This document shows, one piece after another, positions 1 through 6,066 of a stretch of DNA of 6,291 nucleotides (the stretch's first letter is position 1; every line of letters begins with the position of its first letter). The notes under the pieces were generated by a model. It searched no databases and was not told the origin of the DNA. It was given only the letters and a program-made list of their open reading frames with translations. The stretch spans positions 1-6,291 of the forward strand of contig JBBWWC010000031.1 in the NCBI GenBank assembly GCA_050256555.1, read 5' to 3'. The position numbers were made by a program, and so were the translations under genes. Origin of the DNA: UBA1146 sp050256555 (GTDB lineage Bacteria; Planctomycetota; UBA8108; UBA1146).

Positions 1-1014
1 GGGGGTGTTTTCTTCGGGCCCGATGTGGATCCAGCCACCGCAACGGATCGCTTTTCGATTTCCAGGAAGAAGTAAAGAAGCGGAACGTGATTCACCGCTC
101 ACAAGTTTTTCGAGAGAACGGAGGTGTTCGCGGACCAATCCACCTTCCTCCCCAGTGGCCTGGAAGATGGCTCGGCGCAGAAAATCGCCAATCTCTGGTC
201 CCTCAAGACCGTTACAGCAATCTGGAGGGAGAGAGAGACGTGGTGACCGGATATAGACACGTTCAAGACAGCGATCGATACGGCGTTGCAGAACTTCCCA
301 GCGACGACGAGCTTCTTCGGAGATATTGAGCAAGCTCGTGACGATCTCAGGATTTTCTTTCTCAAGAATGGGAACGGTTTCGTGTCGAAGGCGATTTCTT
401 CGATGGACTGGCGATCGATTGGAAGAATCCTCGATAGCGTGTAATCCGATTTCTTCGAGATATTTGAGGATCTCTACTCGCCGAATCTTCAGGAGTGGAC
501 GCCCGATCGAAATCCCACTCGAGCCGATCTCTACGAGCGGCTCCATTCCGCGTAATCCACGTAAGCCACAACCTCGCAGTAGATTTCCTAGTACTGTTTC
601 TGCCTGGTCATCGCCATGGTGTCCAGTGAGGACGATGGGAGCTGAACGGGCCTTTCCCAGTTCAACAAATCGAGCTCTTCGGATTTCTCGTCCAGCGGTT
701 TCTAGTGAGAGAGAGTCTGAATGCGACTTTTTAGCGGCGTCTTCAACGACCAGATGAAAGGGGATTCCGAGTCTGGCACAGAGGTTGGCACAATGGTTGG
801 CATCTCGGTCGGCCTCATGATCTCGCAGCCCATGATGGATATGAAGTGCTTCGACCACTGGGCGGCTTCTCGCTCCTTTTGACCATGCTTGGCTTAACGA
901 TAAAAGTGCTACCGAGTCAGGGCCACCAGAGAGTGCGACGATGAATCGGGAAGCTTCAGCCGGAATAAGATCGGAGATTCCCCGAGAGGTTTTTGCGAGC
1001 AATGAATTTTTCAT
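1..1014 (-). CDS. tilS: tRNA(Ile)-lysidine synthetase TilS, 3' end missing
   Basis: The frame is open for 338 codons and runs off the window at position 1, so the C-terminus is absent. TilS is a cytoplasmic N-type PP-loop ATPase. It attaches lysine to C34 of the CAU-anticodon isoleucine tRNA, so that the tRNA reads AUA and is charged with isoleucine. Visible motifs are: the ATP-binding PP-loop SGGPDS at residues 29-34; HHGLR plus an acidic stretch at about 60-71; GHHGDDQAET at 131-140 followed by the LLRGCG..GLRGM stretch to 157; and RPLL...R.EI...L at 172-186, then DSSN at 196-199 and RRNRLR at 205-210. Together these are the classic TilS signature. Residues 218-338 are less conserved and correspond to the helical tRNA-binding part. 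Known TilS proteins range from about 320 to 470 residues, so little or about a quarter may be missing. The ATG overlaps the stop of the upstream TonB-like gene (ATGA), with GGAG five bases ahead, which suggests coupled translation. Identification is secure; the end is not seen. Confidence 0.95.
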   Translation of the reverse strand, partial: MKNSLLAKTSRGISDLIPAEASRFIVALSGGPDSVALLSLSQAWSKGARSRPVVEALHIHHGLRDHEADRDANHCANLCARLGIPFHLVVEDAAKKSHSDSLSLETAGREIRRARFVELGKARSAPIVLTGHHGDDQAETVLGNLLRGCGLRGLRGMEPLVEIGSSGISIGRPLLKIRRVEILKYLEEIGLHAIEDSSNRSPVHRRNRLRHETVPILEKENPEIVTSLLNISEEARRRWEVLQRRIDRCLERVYIRSPRLSLPPDCCNGLEGPEIGDFLRRAIFQATGEEGGLVREHLRSLEKLVSGESRSASLLLPGNRKAIRCGGWIHIGPEENTP

Positions 1015-1853
1015 CGTTGCTCCATGAAATCGACTCGAAGGTGTAGCTCGATAGGAAGAGAAACGCCTTTGGGTGGTGGAATGAGTGGGTTTAAAACAGC
1101 GATGGCGTCTCGGATGGCGAAGGCGTCGATGGTGACATTTGGGGCGGGACGTAACGTGATGTCGTAAATCCAGCCTTCTGCATCGATACGGAAGCCGAGC
1201 AGGAAGCTGGCGGCATCGTTGCCGTCGTGAATTGTGGCATTTCCACGAAGAAGTCGCGAAAGACTGTTGAGTACTTTTTCACGAACTTCAAGTAGTAACC
1301 ATCGTTCTTGGGCTTGTTGCGATTCTGCTTTTTTTTGTGTTTGCTCCAGAAGAGAAGCAATCTTTTCTCTGTTGAATTTATTTTCGACCGGGGCGTCGAG
1401 CGGGCCGGATGCCCCTTCCTTCACATCGATCGTGGGCAGTTCCTCGATGGGTTGCAGTTCTGATCCGGTCATCATCTCTGCCGGTTGTGGCTCTGGTTCA
1501 GGAATCAGTTCTTCCGGTTCTTCCGGTTGTGGTGGGGAGACTTCTTCCACAACTGGTACCGGTTCTGGTACCGGTTCTGGTGCCACTACTGTGCTGGTCA
1601 GGATGATGCGGGTTGGCGCAGCCGTTTCACCAGATGCTCCTGGTGTTGGTAGTACCAGTAACATGAACAGGTGCAGCGCCAGGGACAAGATCGCAGCATT
1701 GTGTAGAAGAGCATCGGATTTAGCATCGGATTTTCTGGCGGTATCTTGCTTTGATGTTTCGGAGAGTGTTTGCCACGAATTAGAAGCGAGACCGGCGAAG
1801 GGGCGAAGACGACTGGTCGTTGATTTAAAGAATTCGACGAGTTCACGAATCAT
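1011..1853 (-). CDS. TonB/TolA-like energy transducer protein
   Basis: A 280-residue inner-membrane-anchored periplasmic protein. Residues 1-48 are a polar, probably cytoplasmic leader, longer than in classical TonB. Residues 50-70 form a single membrane segment containing Ser57 and His61 in the S-x3-H arrangement, which in TonB and TolA is needed for coupling to the proton-motive-force motor (ExbBD or TolQR). Residues 90-140 are a Pro/Glu-rich periplasmic spacer with VPEP-type repeats. Residues 160-202 are a charged helix or short coiled coil. Residues 214-276 look like a TonB-C domain: a beta strand, then an 'F.ID.EGWIYD' turn, a helix and a 'NPLIPPPKG' segment. No ExbB/ExbD gene is in the window, so the partner is unknown; it could be TonB-, TolA- or gliding-motor-like. 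The gene sits 11 bp behind the secreted-protein gene and overlaps tilS by 4 bp. AGGAG lies eight bases before the ATG. It carries an A8 run in codons 173-175. Family assignment is good; the specific substrate is unknown. Confidence 0.8.
   Translation of the reverse strand: MIRELVEFFKSTTSRLRPFAGLASNSWQTLSETSKQDTARKSDAKSDALLHNAAILSLALHLFMLLVLPTPGASGETAAPTRIILTSTVVAPEPVPEPVPVVEEVSPPQPEEPEELIPEPEPQPAEMMTGSELQPIEELPTIDVKEGASGPLDAPVENKFNREKIASLLEQTQKKAESQQAQERWLLLEVREKVLNSLSRLLRGNATIHDGNDAASFLLGFRIDAEGWIYDITLRPAPNVTIDAFAIRDAIAVLNPLIPPPKGVSLPIELHLRVDFMEQR
1555..1578 (-). repeat. Two perfect 12-bp tandem repeats in the Pro/Glu linker
   Basis: On the plus strand the unit GGTACCGGTTCT occurs twice head to tail, followed by a diverged partial copy (GGTGCC). 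It lies in frame inside the TonB-like gene and encodes the alternating Pro-Glu-Pro-Val spacer. A related short repeat (TTCCGGTTC type) lies at about 1510-1530. Since the unit is a multiple of three, expansion or contraction would change spacer length without breaking the frame. Confidence 0.8.
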
Positions 1854-1860
1854 TCGGGAA

Positions 1861-1865
1861 CTCCT
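1861..1865 (-). promoter_or_regulatory. Shine-Dalgarno of the TonB-like gene, overlapping the upstream stop
   Basis: Read on the minus strand, AGGAG lies eight bases before the ATG at 1853. Its first base is the last base of the TGA stop (1867-1865) of the secreted-protein gene. A ribosome terminating there covers the ribosome-binding site of the next gene, which supports co-transcription and reinitiation. Confidence 0.85.
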
Positions 1866-3523
1866 CAGCGTTCTATGATCTTTCCCCGGATCCAGTCCTG
1901 TTGTAGTTCGTGCAAGGTATCGGCACCTGTGACCGTGCTCAAGGATTGCTCCAGACCTTCTTCACTCCATTGCAAGAACAGGTCAGGAAGCAAGATTGGT
2001 GGAATGTCCGAAATAAGCCACTCGACGAGGGAGCCACAGGTCGCTCTATAGAGCTCGTCCTCTATCGATTTGTCCATCTGCAGCAGATCGGCGATATCCG
2101 GCAGGTTCCCGATGGAATGGGCTCGTTTAAGGATCCGCAGATCTCTCAATTTGGCCAAGTTTCCCCGGGACATGGCGCACAGGCCTTCTTCCAGCCATGG
2201 TGGTAACCAGCTATGGGCTCCGACAATCCGTGGGAGATTGTTACGAAATAGTTCTCTCGGTAGCTCATCTTGATCCAGAAATGGGGCTGTGGGAATGACA
2301 TGGAGGGTTTCCGAGACGATACGGCCGTAGTTCATCACCACGGAGAGCCTGGCTTGATCGGTGGAGTATCCGAGGACTTTTTGCATCTCATCGGAGTTTT
2401 CGTGCCGTTGAATTTTAATTTGTCGAGGAGGATTTCCTGGCAAGTTCCAGTCGTCCCAGAATCGCTGCTGGTGCATATCTATGTATTGTTCCAGAGCGAC
2501 CTTCAAAGGGGGGGCTCCTGCCAGTTCTTGACTGGCACGCTGGGCCAGAGAGGCGCGAATCGCTCCAGAATAGATCTCCTCGCCGACCTGTCCTCGAATG
2601 TTGTCGAGATGTATGGCTTGTTGAGTTCCATTGCCAGAAATTTCAGCAAATCTTGCGGCAGCGAGATCGAGGGCCGGTTCTTGTGGTAGCAATTGGTTGG
2701 CCTGTTCGATCGACAGGCCTTGATCTACGGTAGCGCAATGTACGATGGCTGATCTTGCGCGAGGTAGTAATGCTGGTTCCATGATGACCGCATCGATCAA
2801 GAAAGGAGCCGCTTGTGAAAAATCCCCGGCAGCGTGAGCACGGCGTCCTGCTTCGAGTAGATTTTCAGCAAGACTATTTTCCCATTTCCGTTGCTCGGAA
2901 GGGAATTTGAGCAGCAACTCTCTGATTCTCATTGTGGCCGCTGCTGGTTGATCCATCTCCAGGGCCAGATGGATTTTTTGTTCCATCTTCAGGAGTATAT
3001 CTTTTTCTTGATATATCTTTTCGCGAATGTAGGGATCTCTAGCTGAGTTACCAGGGAGAGATCGATATTCTTCCCATAGCTCGAGTGCTTTTTCGACTTC
3101 ACGAAGTTCCAGATACTTTTCGATCTCGCTGAGCAAGCTTTCACGGTAGAGAGGTAAAATCTGGATTCGTCCTGGAGAATGAAGGTACTCGGTTCGCAGG
3201 AAAGGAATCGCAGATCCTGGATTTCCGCCGCGGATTCGTTGTTCGCATTCTTCCAGCAGGGTGACCCGCGGATTGAGCTTCAGGATCGAAAAAATGCGAG
3301 ATTTGCGGATCCACATTTTTCCTTCAGGAACCTGTAAGAGAATCTGTTTTCCATTATCAGAGAGAATTTTACCTCTGAGCAGGTGACCATTTTTTAGCTG
3401 AAGCTCATCGGCATGAATGGGGCCAGTGGCGAGGCACAGGAGGAGAAACAGCAATAGTAGCCCTGAAAGGGCAAAATGGCCCCTTCTGGAGTCGTGGGAG
3501 CAGTTGACGTGAGTATACTGCAC
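1865..3523 (-). CDS. Secreted helical-repeat protein with degenerate peptidase-MA-like C-terminus
   Basis: I do not recognise a named gene. The frame can start at GTG 3574 (569 aa), but I prefer GTG 3523 (552 aa). It has AGAGG ten bases upstream, and it gives a signal peptide with an RR-containing n-region, a hydrophobic core at about 17-34 and a likely cut after 'PIHA' (residue 38). In 552-aa numbering, residues 40-83 form a small beta domain (LKNGHLLRGKI...MWIRKSRIFSI) of the kind that precedes repeats in planctomycete-type exported proteins. Residues 95-350 are mostly amphipathic helices and look like degenerate TPR repeats. Residues 385-545 resemble the peptidase-MA (gluzincin) family: 'LPRELFR' then 'LPPWLEEG' 16 residues later. 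The family's HExxH is RELFR here (423-427), so both zinc-binding histidines are lost while the Glu and the downstream WLxEG Glu remain. It is probably non-catalytic and acts in the periplasm. It is first in a tight operon with the TonB-like gene. The exported nature is secure; the fold assignment is moderate. Confidence 0.75.
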   Translation of the reverse strand: MQYTHVNCSHDSRRGHFALSGLLLLFLLLCLATGPIHADELQLKNGHLLRGKILSDNGKQILLQVPEGKMWIRKSRIFSILKLNPRVTLLEECEQRIRGGNPGSAIPFLRTEYLHSPGRIQILPLYRESLLSEIEKYLELREVEKALELWEEYRSLPGNSARDPYIREKIYQEKDILLKMEQKIHLALEMDQPAAATMRIRELLLKFPSEQRKWENSLAENLLEAGRRAHAAGDFSQAAPFLIDAVIMEPALLPRARSAIVHCATVDQGLSIEQANQLLPQEPALDLAAARFAEISGNGTQQAIHLDNIRGQVGEEIYSGAIRASLAQRASQELAGAPPLKVALEQYIDMHQQRFWDDWNLPGNPPRQIKIQRHENSDEMQKVLGYSTDQARLSVVMNYGRIVSETLHVIPTAPFLDQDELPRELFRNNLPRIVGAHSWLPPWLEEGLCAMSRGNLAKLRDLRILKRAHSIGNLPDIADLLQMDKSIEDELYRATCGSLVEWLISDIPPILLPDLFLQWSEEGLEQSLSTVTGADTLHELQQDWIRGKIIER

Positions 3524-3533
3524 GGGCGATGAT

Positions 3534-3538
3534 CCTCT
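3534..3538 (-). promoter_or_regulatory. Shine-Dalgarno supporting the GTG 3523 start
   Basis: AGAGG on the minus strand lies ten bases before GTG 3523. The upstream alternative, GTG 3574, has no purine-rich site in front of it. This decides the start choice for the secreted protein, and it is the same motif and spacing as used by the divergent purB. Confidence 0.55.
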
Positions 3539-3561
3539 CTCCGGAGAGACCGACTCTCCGG
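3536..3561. repeat. Inverted/direct 8-mer cluster in the divergent control region
   Basis: A perfect 14-bp palindrome, TCTCTCCGGAGAGA (3536-3549), overlaps a second inverted repeat: CCGGAGAG (3541-3548), a five-base spacer, then CTCTCCGG (3554-3561). The 8-mer CTCTCCGG therefore occurs at 3537-3544 and 3554-3561, with an inverted copy between them. In minus-strand RNA it would form an 8-bp hairpin with a 5-base loop directly before the AGAGG ribosome-binding site. It could equally be an operator for the divergent genes. If the GTG 3574 start were real, it would lie inside coding sequence. Confidence 0.5.
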
Positions 3562-3645
3562 CTGGCCTGAACACGGGTCATCAGTAGAAATCGGCATTCC
3601 AGAGGCCAAACTGAAGGCCTGTTTCTAGATTGCCAAATAGGCACG

Positions 3646-3650
3646 AGAGG
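3646..3650 (+). promoter_or_regulatory. Shine-Dalgarno supporting the TTG start of purB
   Basis: AGAGG lies ten bases before TTG 3661. No ATG, GTG or TTG lies further upstream in frame before the TGA stop at 3568-3570. The next in-frame ATG (3715) would cut into the conserved N-terminus, so TTG is the best start. Confidence 0.7.
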
Positions 3651-3660
3651 CCTCGATACA

Positions 3661-5079
3661 TTGGATCAAGACCATTACCAGGACCCGGTAGCACAAAGAT
3701 ACGCTTCACCGGAGATGCAGAAGCTTTTCTCTCCCCTTCGGCGGGCCCTCACCTGGCGAGATGTGTGGATTGCCCTGGCCAAGGTAGAACAAGAGCAAGG
3801 GCTACCAGTCACCGCTGAGCAAGTCGCAGCTCTGGTCGGAGCAAGAGATGATATTGATCTGGGGAGAGTCGCTGAAATTGAACGAGAGATTCGCCACGAT
3901 GTGATGGCGCATATTCGTCATTACGGTGAAGTCGCACCGGTTGCTGCCGGAGTGATTCACCTGGGGGCTACCTCCTGTTTCGTGACGGACAACGCTGATC
4001 TCATCATTCTCAAGAGTGGTCTCGGATGTGTTCGAGATCGACTTCTTCGCGTGATTCATTCTCTTTCCGATTTTTGCCGAAAGAATGCTGCAGTTCCTAC
4101 TCTTGGCTTGACCCATCTTCAACCTGCTCAGTTGACGACAGTTGGCAAGCGAGCTTCTTTGTGGTTACAGGATCTTGTTCATTGTTACAAGGAGGTCGTG
4201 GATCTGATCTCCGATCTTCCTCTTCGCGGATTGAAGGGAACGACCGGTACTCAGGCAACTTTCCTGCAGCTCTGTAATGGAGATGGTGGGAGAGTGGATG
4301 CGCTCGAATCCGCACTGGCCAAGGAGCTCGGTTTCGACAAGGTGTTTGACCTCTGTGGCCAAACCTATCCACGTTTGTGGGATCATAGAATCGCATGTCG
4401 GATCACCGATATTTCCGCTGCCATGCACAAAGCGGCCACTGACATCCGTTTACTGCAATCTTTCGGGGAGCTCGAGGAACCATACGAGAGTACTCAAGTC
4501 GGTTCTTCGGCCATGCCTTATAAGCGTAACCCGATGCGCAGTGAACGAATCTGTGGCCTGTCCCGCCATGTCATGACCGTGGCTCCAGGATTGGCTCAGC
4601 TGGCAGCGAATCAGTGGATGGAGCGGACGCTTGATGACAGTGCGCAGCGTCGAATTGCATTGCCGAATTTGTTTTTGGCAATAGATGCGATTTTGCTCGC
4701 GGGAAGAAATGTTTTCTCAGGTCTCATTGTTCACGACCGGGTCAGAGAGCGCAGGATCGCCGAATATCTTCCCTTCATGGCGGCCGAAGAGCTGTTGATG
4801 GAAGGTGTTTCGCGCGGAGGGGATCGTCAAGAGTTACACGAACGAATCCGTGAACATTCCTGGAAGGCCAGGGAGGCAATCCTTGAAGGAGAAAGTAATC
4901 CACTCAGGAGTCTGATCGAGCAGGATGATTTCTTTGGAGATGTTGCAGCAAGCCTACCGCCCTGGGAACCGGTTCGGTTTACAGGACGAGCTTCAGAGCA
5001 AACGTTGCGCTACCTGGACAATGTTGTCGATCTGTTACCTAGGCCAGATGAAGATCATCTTACGGAACTCAAGGTATAG
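3661..5079 (+). CDS. purB: Adenylosuccinate lyase, eukaryote-like type
   Basis: A 472-residue cytoplasmic enzyme of the fumarase/aspartase superfamily. It cleaves fumarate from SAICAR to give AICAR and from adenylosuccinate to give AMP, serving both de novo purine synthesis steps. Visible motifs are: 'RYASPEM' near residue 14; RHDVMAH at about 79-85; HLGATS at 100-105; TLGLTHLQPAQLTTVGKR at 147-164, where His152 is the likely general acid; KGTTGTQA at about 197-204; and the flexible-loop signature GSSAMPYKRNP at 281-291, with the catalytic serine in the SS pair. An ADSL_C-type tail follows, ending near the stop. From memory, the sequence and length resemble human ADSL (484 aa) much more than the shorter B. 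subtilis PurB. It starts at TTG with AGAGG ten bases upstream. It is divergent from the secreted-protein operon and abuts or overlaps rsgA. Function is secure; the transfer history is not shown. Confidence 0.95.
   Translation: MDQDHYQDPVAQRYASPEMQKLFSPLRRALTWRDVWIALAKVEQEQGLPVTAEQVAALVGARDDIDLGRVAEIEREIRHDVMAHIRHYGEVAPVAAGVIHLGATSCFVTDNADLIILKSGLGCVRDRLLRVIHSLSDFCRKNAAVPTLGLTHLQPAQLTTVGKRASLWLQDLVHCYKEVVDLISDLPLRGLKGTTGTQATFLQLCNGDGGRVDALESALAKELGFDKVFDLCGQTYPRLWDHRIACRITDISAAMHKAATDIRLLQSFGELEEPYESTQVGSSAMPYKRNPMRSERICGLSRHVMTVAPGLAQLAANQWMERTLDDSAQRRIALPNLFLAIDAILLAGRNVFSGLIVHDRVRERRIAEYLPFMAAEELLMEGVSRGGDRQELHERIREHSWKAREAILEGESNPLRSLIEQDDFFGDVAASLPPWEPVRFTGRASEQTLRYLDNVVDLLPRPDEDHLTELKV
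5071..5074 (+). promoter_or_regulatory. Shine-Dalgarno inside the purB end, for rsgA
   Basis: AAGG lies nine bases before GTG 5084, within the last codons of purB. The competing ATG 5048 has no well-spaced purine-rich site upstream. This favours the GTG start and translational coupling to purB. Confidence 0.5.
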
Positions 5080-5083
5080 ATCG

Positions 5084-6001
5084 GTGCGCGGGCAGGTTGT
5101 TTTTCGATCCAGTAAAAGTGTAACCGTCTTCGCTGACGGAAGACCATATCGATGTGAATTTGCGGGCCGTCTGCGCAAAGAAGGAAGAAATCCAGTTGTT
5201 GTCGGAGATTGGGTAGAGTTTGAGATTCGTGATACTGGTAACGAGGTCGCTGAAGGTTTGGTGATTTCGGTCGAGGAGCGGAAAGTTTGGATTTCTCGAC
5301 GGCGCGACGTGGGCAAAGCAAGAGAGCTAATCCTCGCAGCAAATATTGATCAAGTGTCTTGTGTTTTTTCGGTGGCACGACCTCGAATAAAATTTGGTGC
5401 TCTTGATCGATTGCTCCTGGCTGCTTCATATCGTGAGATTCCCTCTTTTGTTGTAGTGAACAAAATTGATCTTGGAATCCCGGATGAAGTGGAAGAAAGA
5501 CTCAAGATTTATTCGGAGATTGGTATCGATGTTGTTCTAGCTTCCGTGGTCTCCGGTGATGGACTTGAGGAGCTGGAAAGACATCTCAAGCAGCGCGCCA
5601 CGGTTCTTACCGGGCCCAGTGGTGTAGGGAAATCGTCTCTGATATCCGAAGTACTTGGCATTGATATCAAAACATCACCTGTGAGTGACCATAATGAAAA
5701 AGGTAAACACACCACTACTGCGGTTACATGGCATCCCGCAGCGGATGGAACATCCATTATTGACACTCCGGGATTCCGGGACTGGGCATTATGGGGTCTG
5801 GATCCTGGAGAGCTGGCGATGTGGATGCCGGATCTTGCTCCGATTGCCAGAGATTGTCATTTTCGGGACTGCTCGCACCGTGACGAGCCCAATTGCGCTG
5901 TTCGTAGCGCTGCTGAGGAAGGTTCGATCCATCCGTTGAGATATCGTTCCTACCTGGGAATTCTCGATTCTGTTCTTGAACGACAGGAACGCGATCATTA
6001 A
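5084..6001 (+). CDS. rsgA: Ribosome small-subunit-dependent GTPase RsgA
   Basis: A circularly permuted GTPase that binds the 30S subunit late in assembly, checks the decoding site and helps release the factor RbfA. Numbered from GTG 5084 (305 aa), the order is diagnostic: an OB-fold at about 1-65 (GQVVF...Y.CEFAGRLRKEG...VVGDWVEFE); then G4 NKID at 126-129; G1 GPSGVGKSS at 177-185; the KGKHTTT switch segment just downstream; G3 DTPGF at 227-231; and a C-terminal zinc site with Cys258, Cys263, His265 and Cys271 (C-x4-C-x-H-x5-C). The G4-G1-G3 order is the permutation typical of the YlqF/RsgA class. The GTG start gives the usual compact N-terminus and has AAGG nine bases upstream. ATG 5048 (317 aa, overlapping purB by 32 bp) is possible, while the still longer frame from 4925 is not credible. 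It is likely co-transcribed with purB. Confidence 0.93.
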   Translation: MRGQVVFRSSKSVTVFADGRPYRCEFAGRLRKEGRNPVVVGDWVEFEIRDTGNEVAEGLVISVEERKVWISRRRDVGKARELILAANIDQVSCVFSVARPRIKFGALDRLLLAASYREIPSFVVVNKIDLGIPDEVEERLKIYSEIGIDVVLASVVSGDGLEELERHLKQRATVLTGPSGVGKSSLISEVLGIDIKTSPVSDHNEKGKHTTTAVTWHPAADGTSIIDTPGFRDWALWGLDPGELAMWMPDLAPIARDCHFRDCSHRDEPNCAVRSAAEEGSIHPLRYRSYLGILDSVLERQERDH

Positions 6002-6054
6002 GGGCGAAGGGTTTTTGAATTGCTGACGTCATCCATGTATGGGATCTGGTTTAT

Positions 6055-6058
6055 GGAG
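6055..6058 (+). promoter_or_regulatory. Shine-Dalgarno of the sigma factor gene
   Basis: GGAG lies eight bases before ATG 6067, a normal spacing that supports this start. The 65-bp gap after rsgA shows neither a hairpin-plus-T-run terminator nor a clear promoter, so read-through from rsgA remains possible. Confidence 0.7.
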
Positions 6059-6066
6059 TTGTGTGT

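Larger units (their letters stand above)
3524..3660. other. Divergent intergenic region between the two transcription units
   Basis: About 137 bp must carry both outward promoters. I looked for paired -35/-10 hexamers on both strands and found none that is convincing, so none is called. The only clear structures are the 8-mer inverted/direct repeat cluster at 3536-3561 and a GAGGCCTC palindrome (3647-3654) that overlaps the purB ribosome-binding site. Confidence 0.6.

Noticed and set aside
326..757. Plus-strand 143-codon frame opposite tilS
   Set aside because: The minus strand carries unmistakable TilS motifs through this region; the Arg/Ser-rich plus frame is a shadow.
1234..1878. Plus-strand 214-codon Ser/Gly-rich frame opposite the TonB-like gene
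   Set aside because: It is the antisense of Pro/Glu repeats, has no recognisable domain, and the opposite strand has a clear membrane helix, spacer and TonB-like end.
2270..2689. Plus-strand 139-codon frame opposite the secreted-protein gene
   Set aside because: No motif or ribosome-binding site was seen, and it lies wholly inside the coherent minus-strand coding frame.
2990..3022. Repeated ATATCTTTT motifs that look like an AT-rich regulatory patch
   Set aside because: They lie inside the secreted-protein coding frame and encode ordinary helix residues (KIYQEKDILL).
3430..3450. Cysteine in the signal peptide as a lipoprotein attachment site
   Set aside because: The residues before the Cys are Leu-Leu-Leu, without the Gly/Ala/Ser needed at the -1 position of a lipobox; a standard signal-peptidase I site (PIHA) follows.
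3524..3574. Extra 17 residues on the secreted protein from GTG 3574
   Set aside because: No ribosome-binding site precedes 3574, the start would give an overlong n-region, and the segment coincides with the inverted-repeat cluster. Still possible.
4925..5083. N-terminal extension of rsgA from position 4925
   Set aside because: It overlaps the conserved end of purB by over 150 bp, and RsgA normally begins just before the OB-fold, which fits GTG 5084 or ATG 5048.
6024..6031. TGACGTCA palindrome between rsgA and the sigma factor gene
   Set aside because: Only eight bases with no extension into the flanks and no second copy; chance occurrence is likely.
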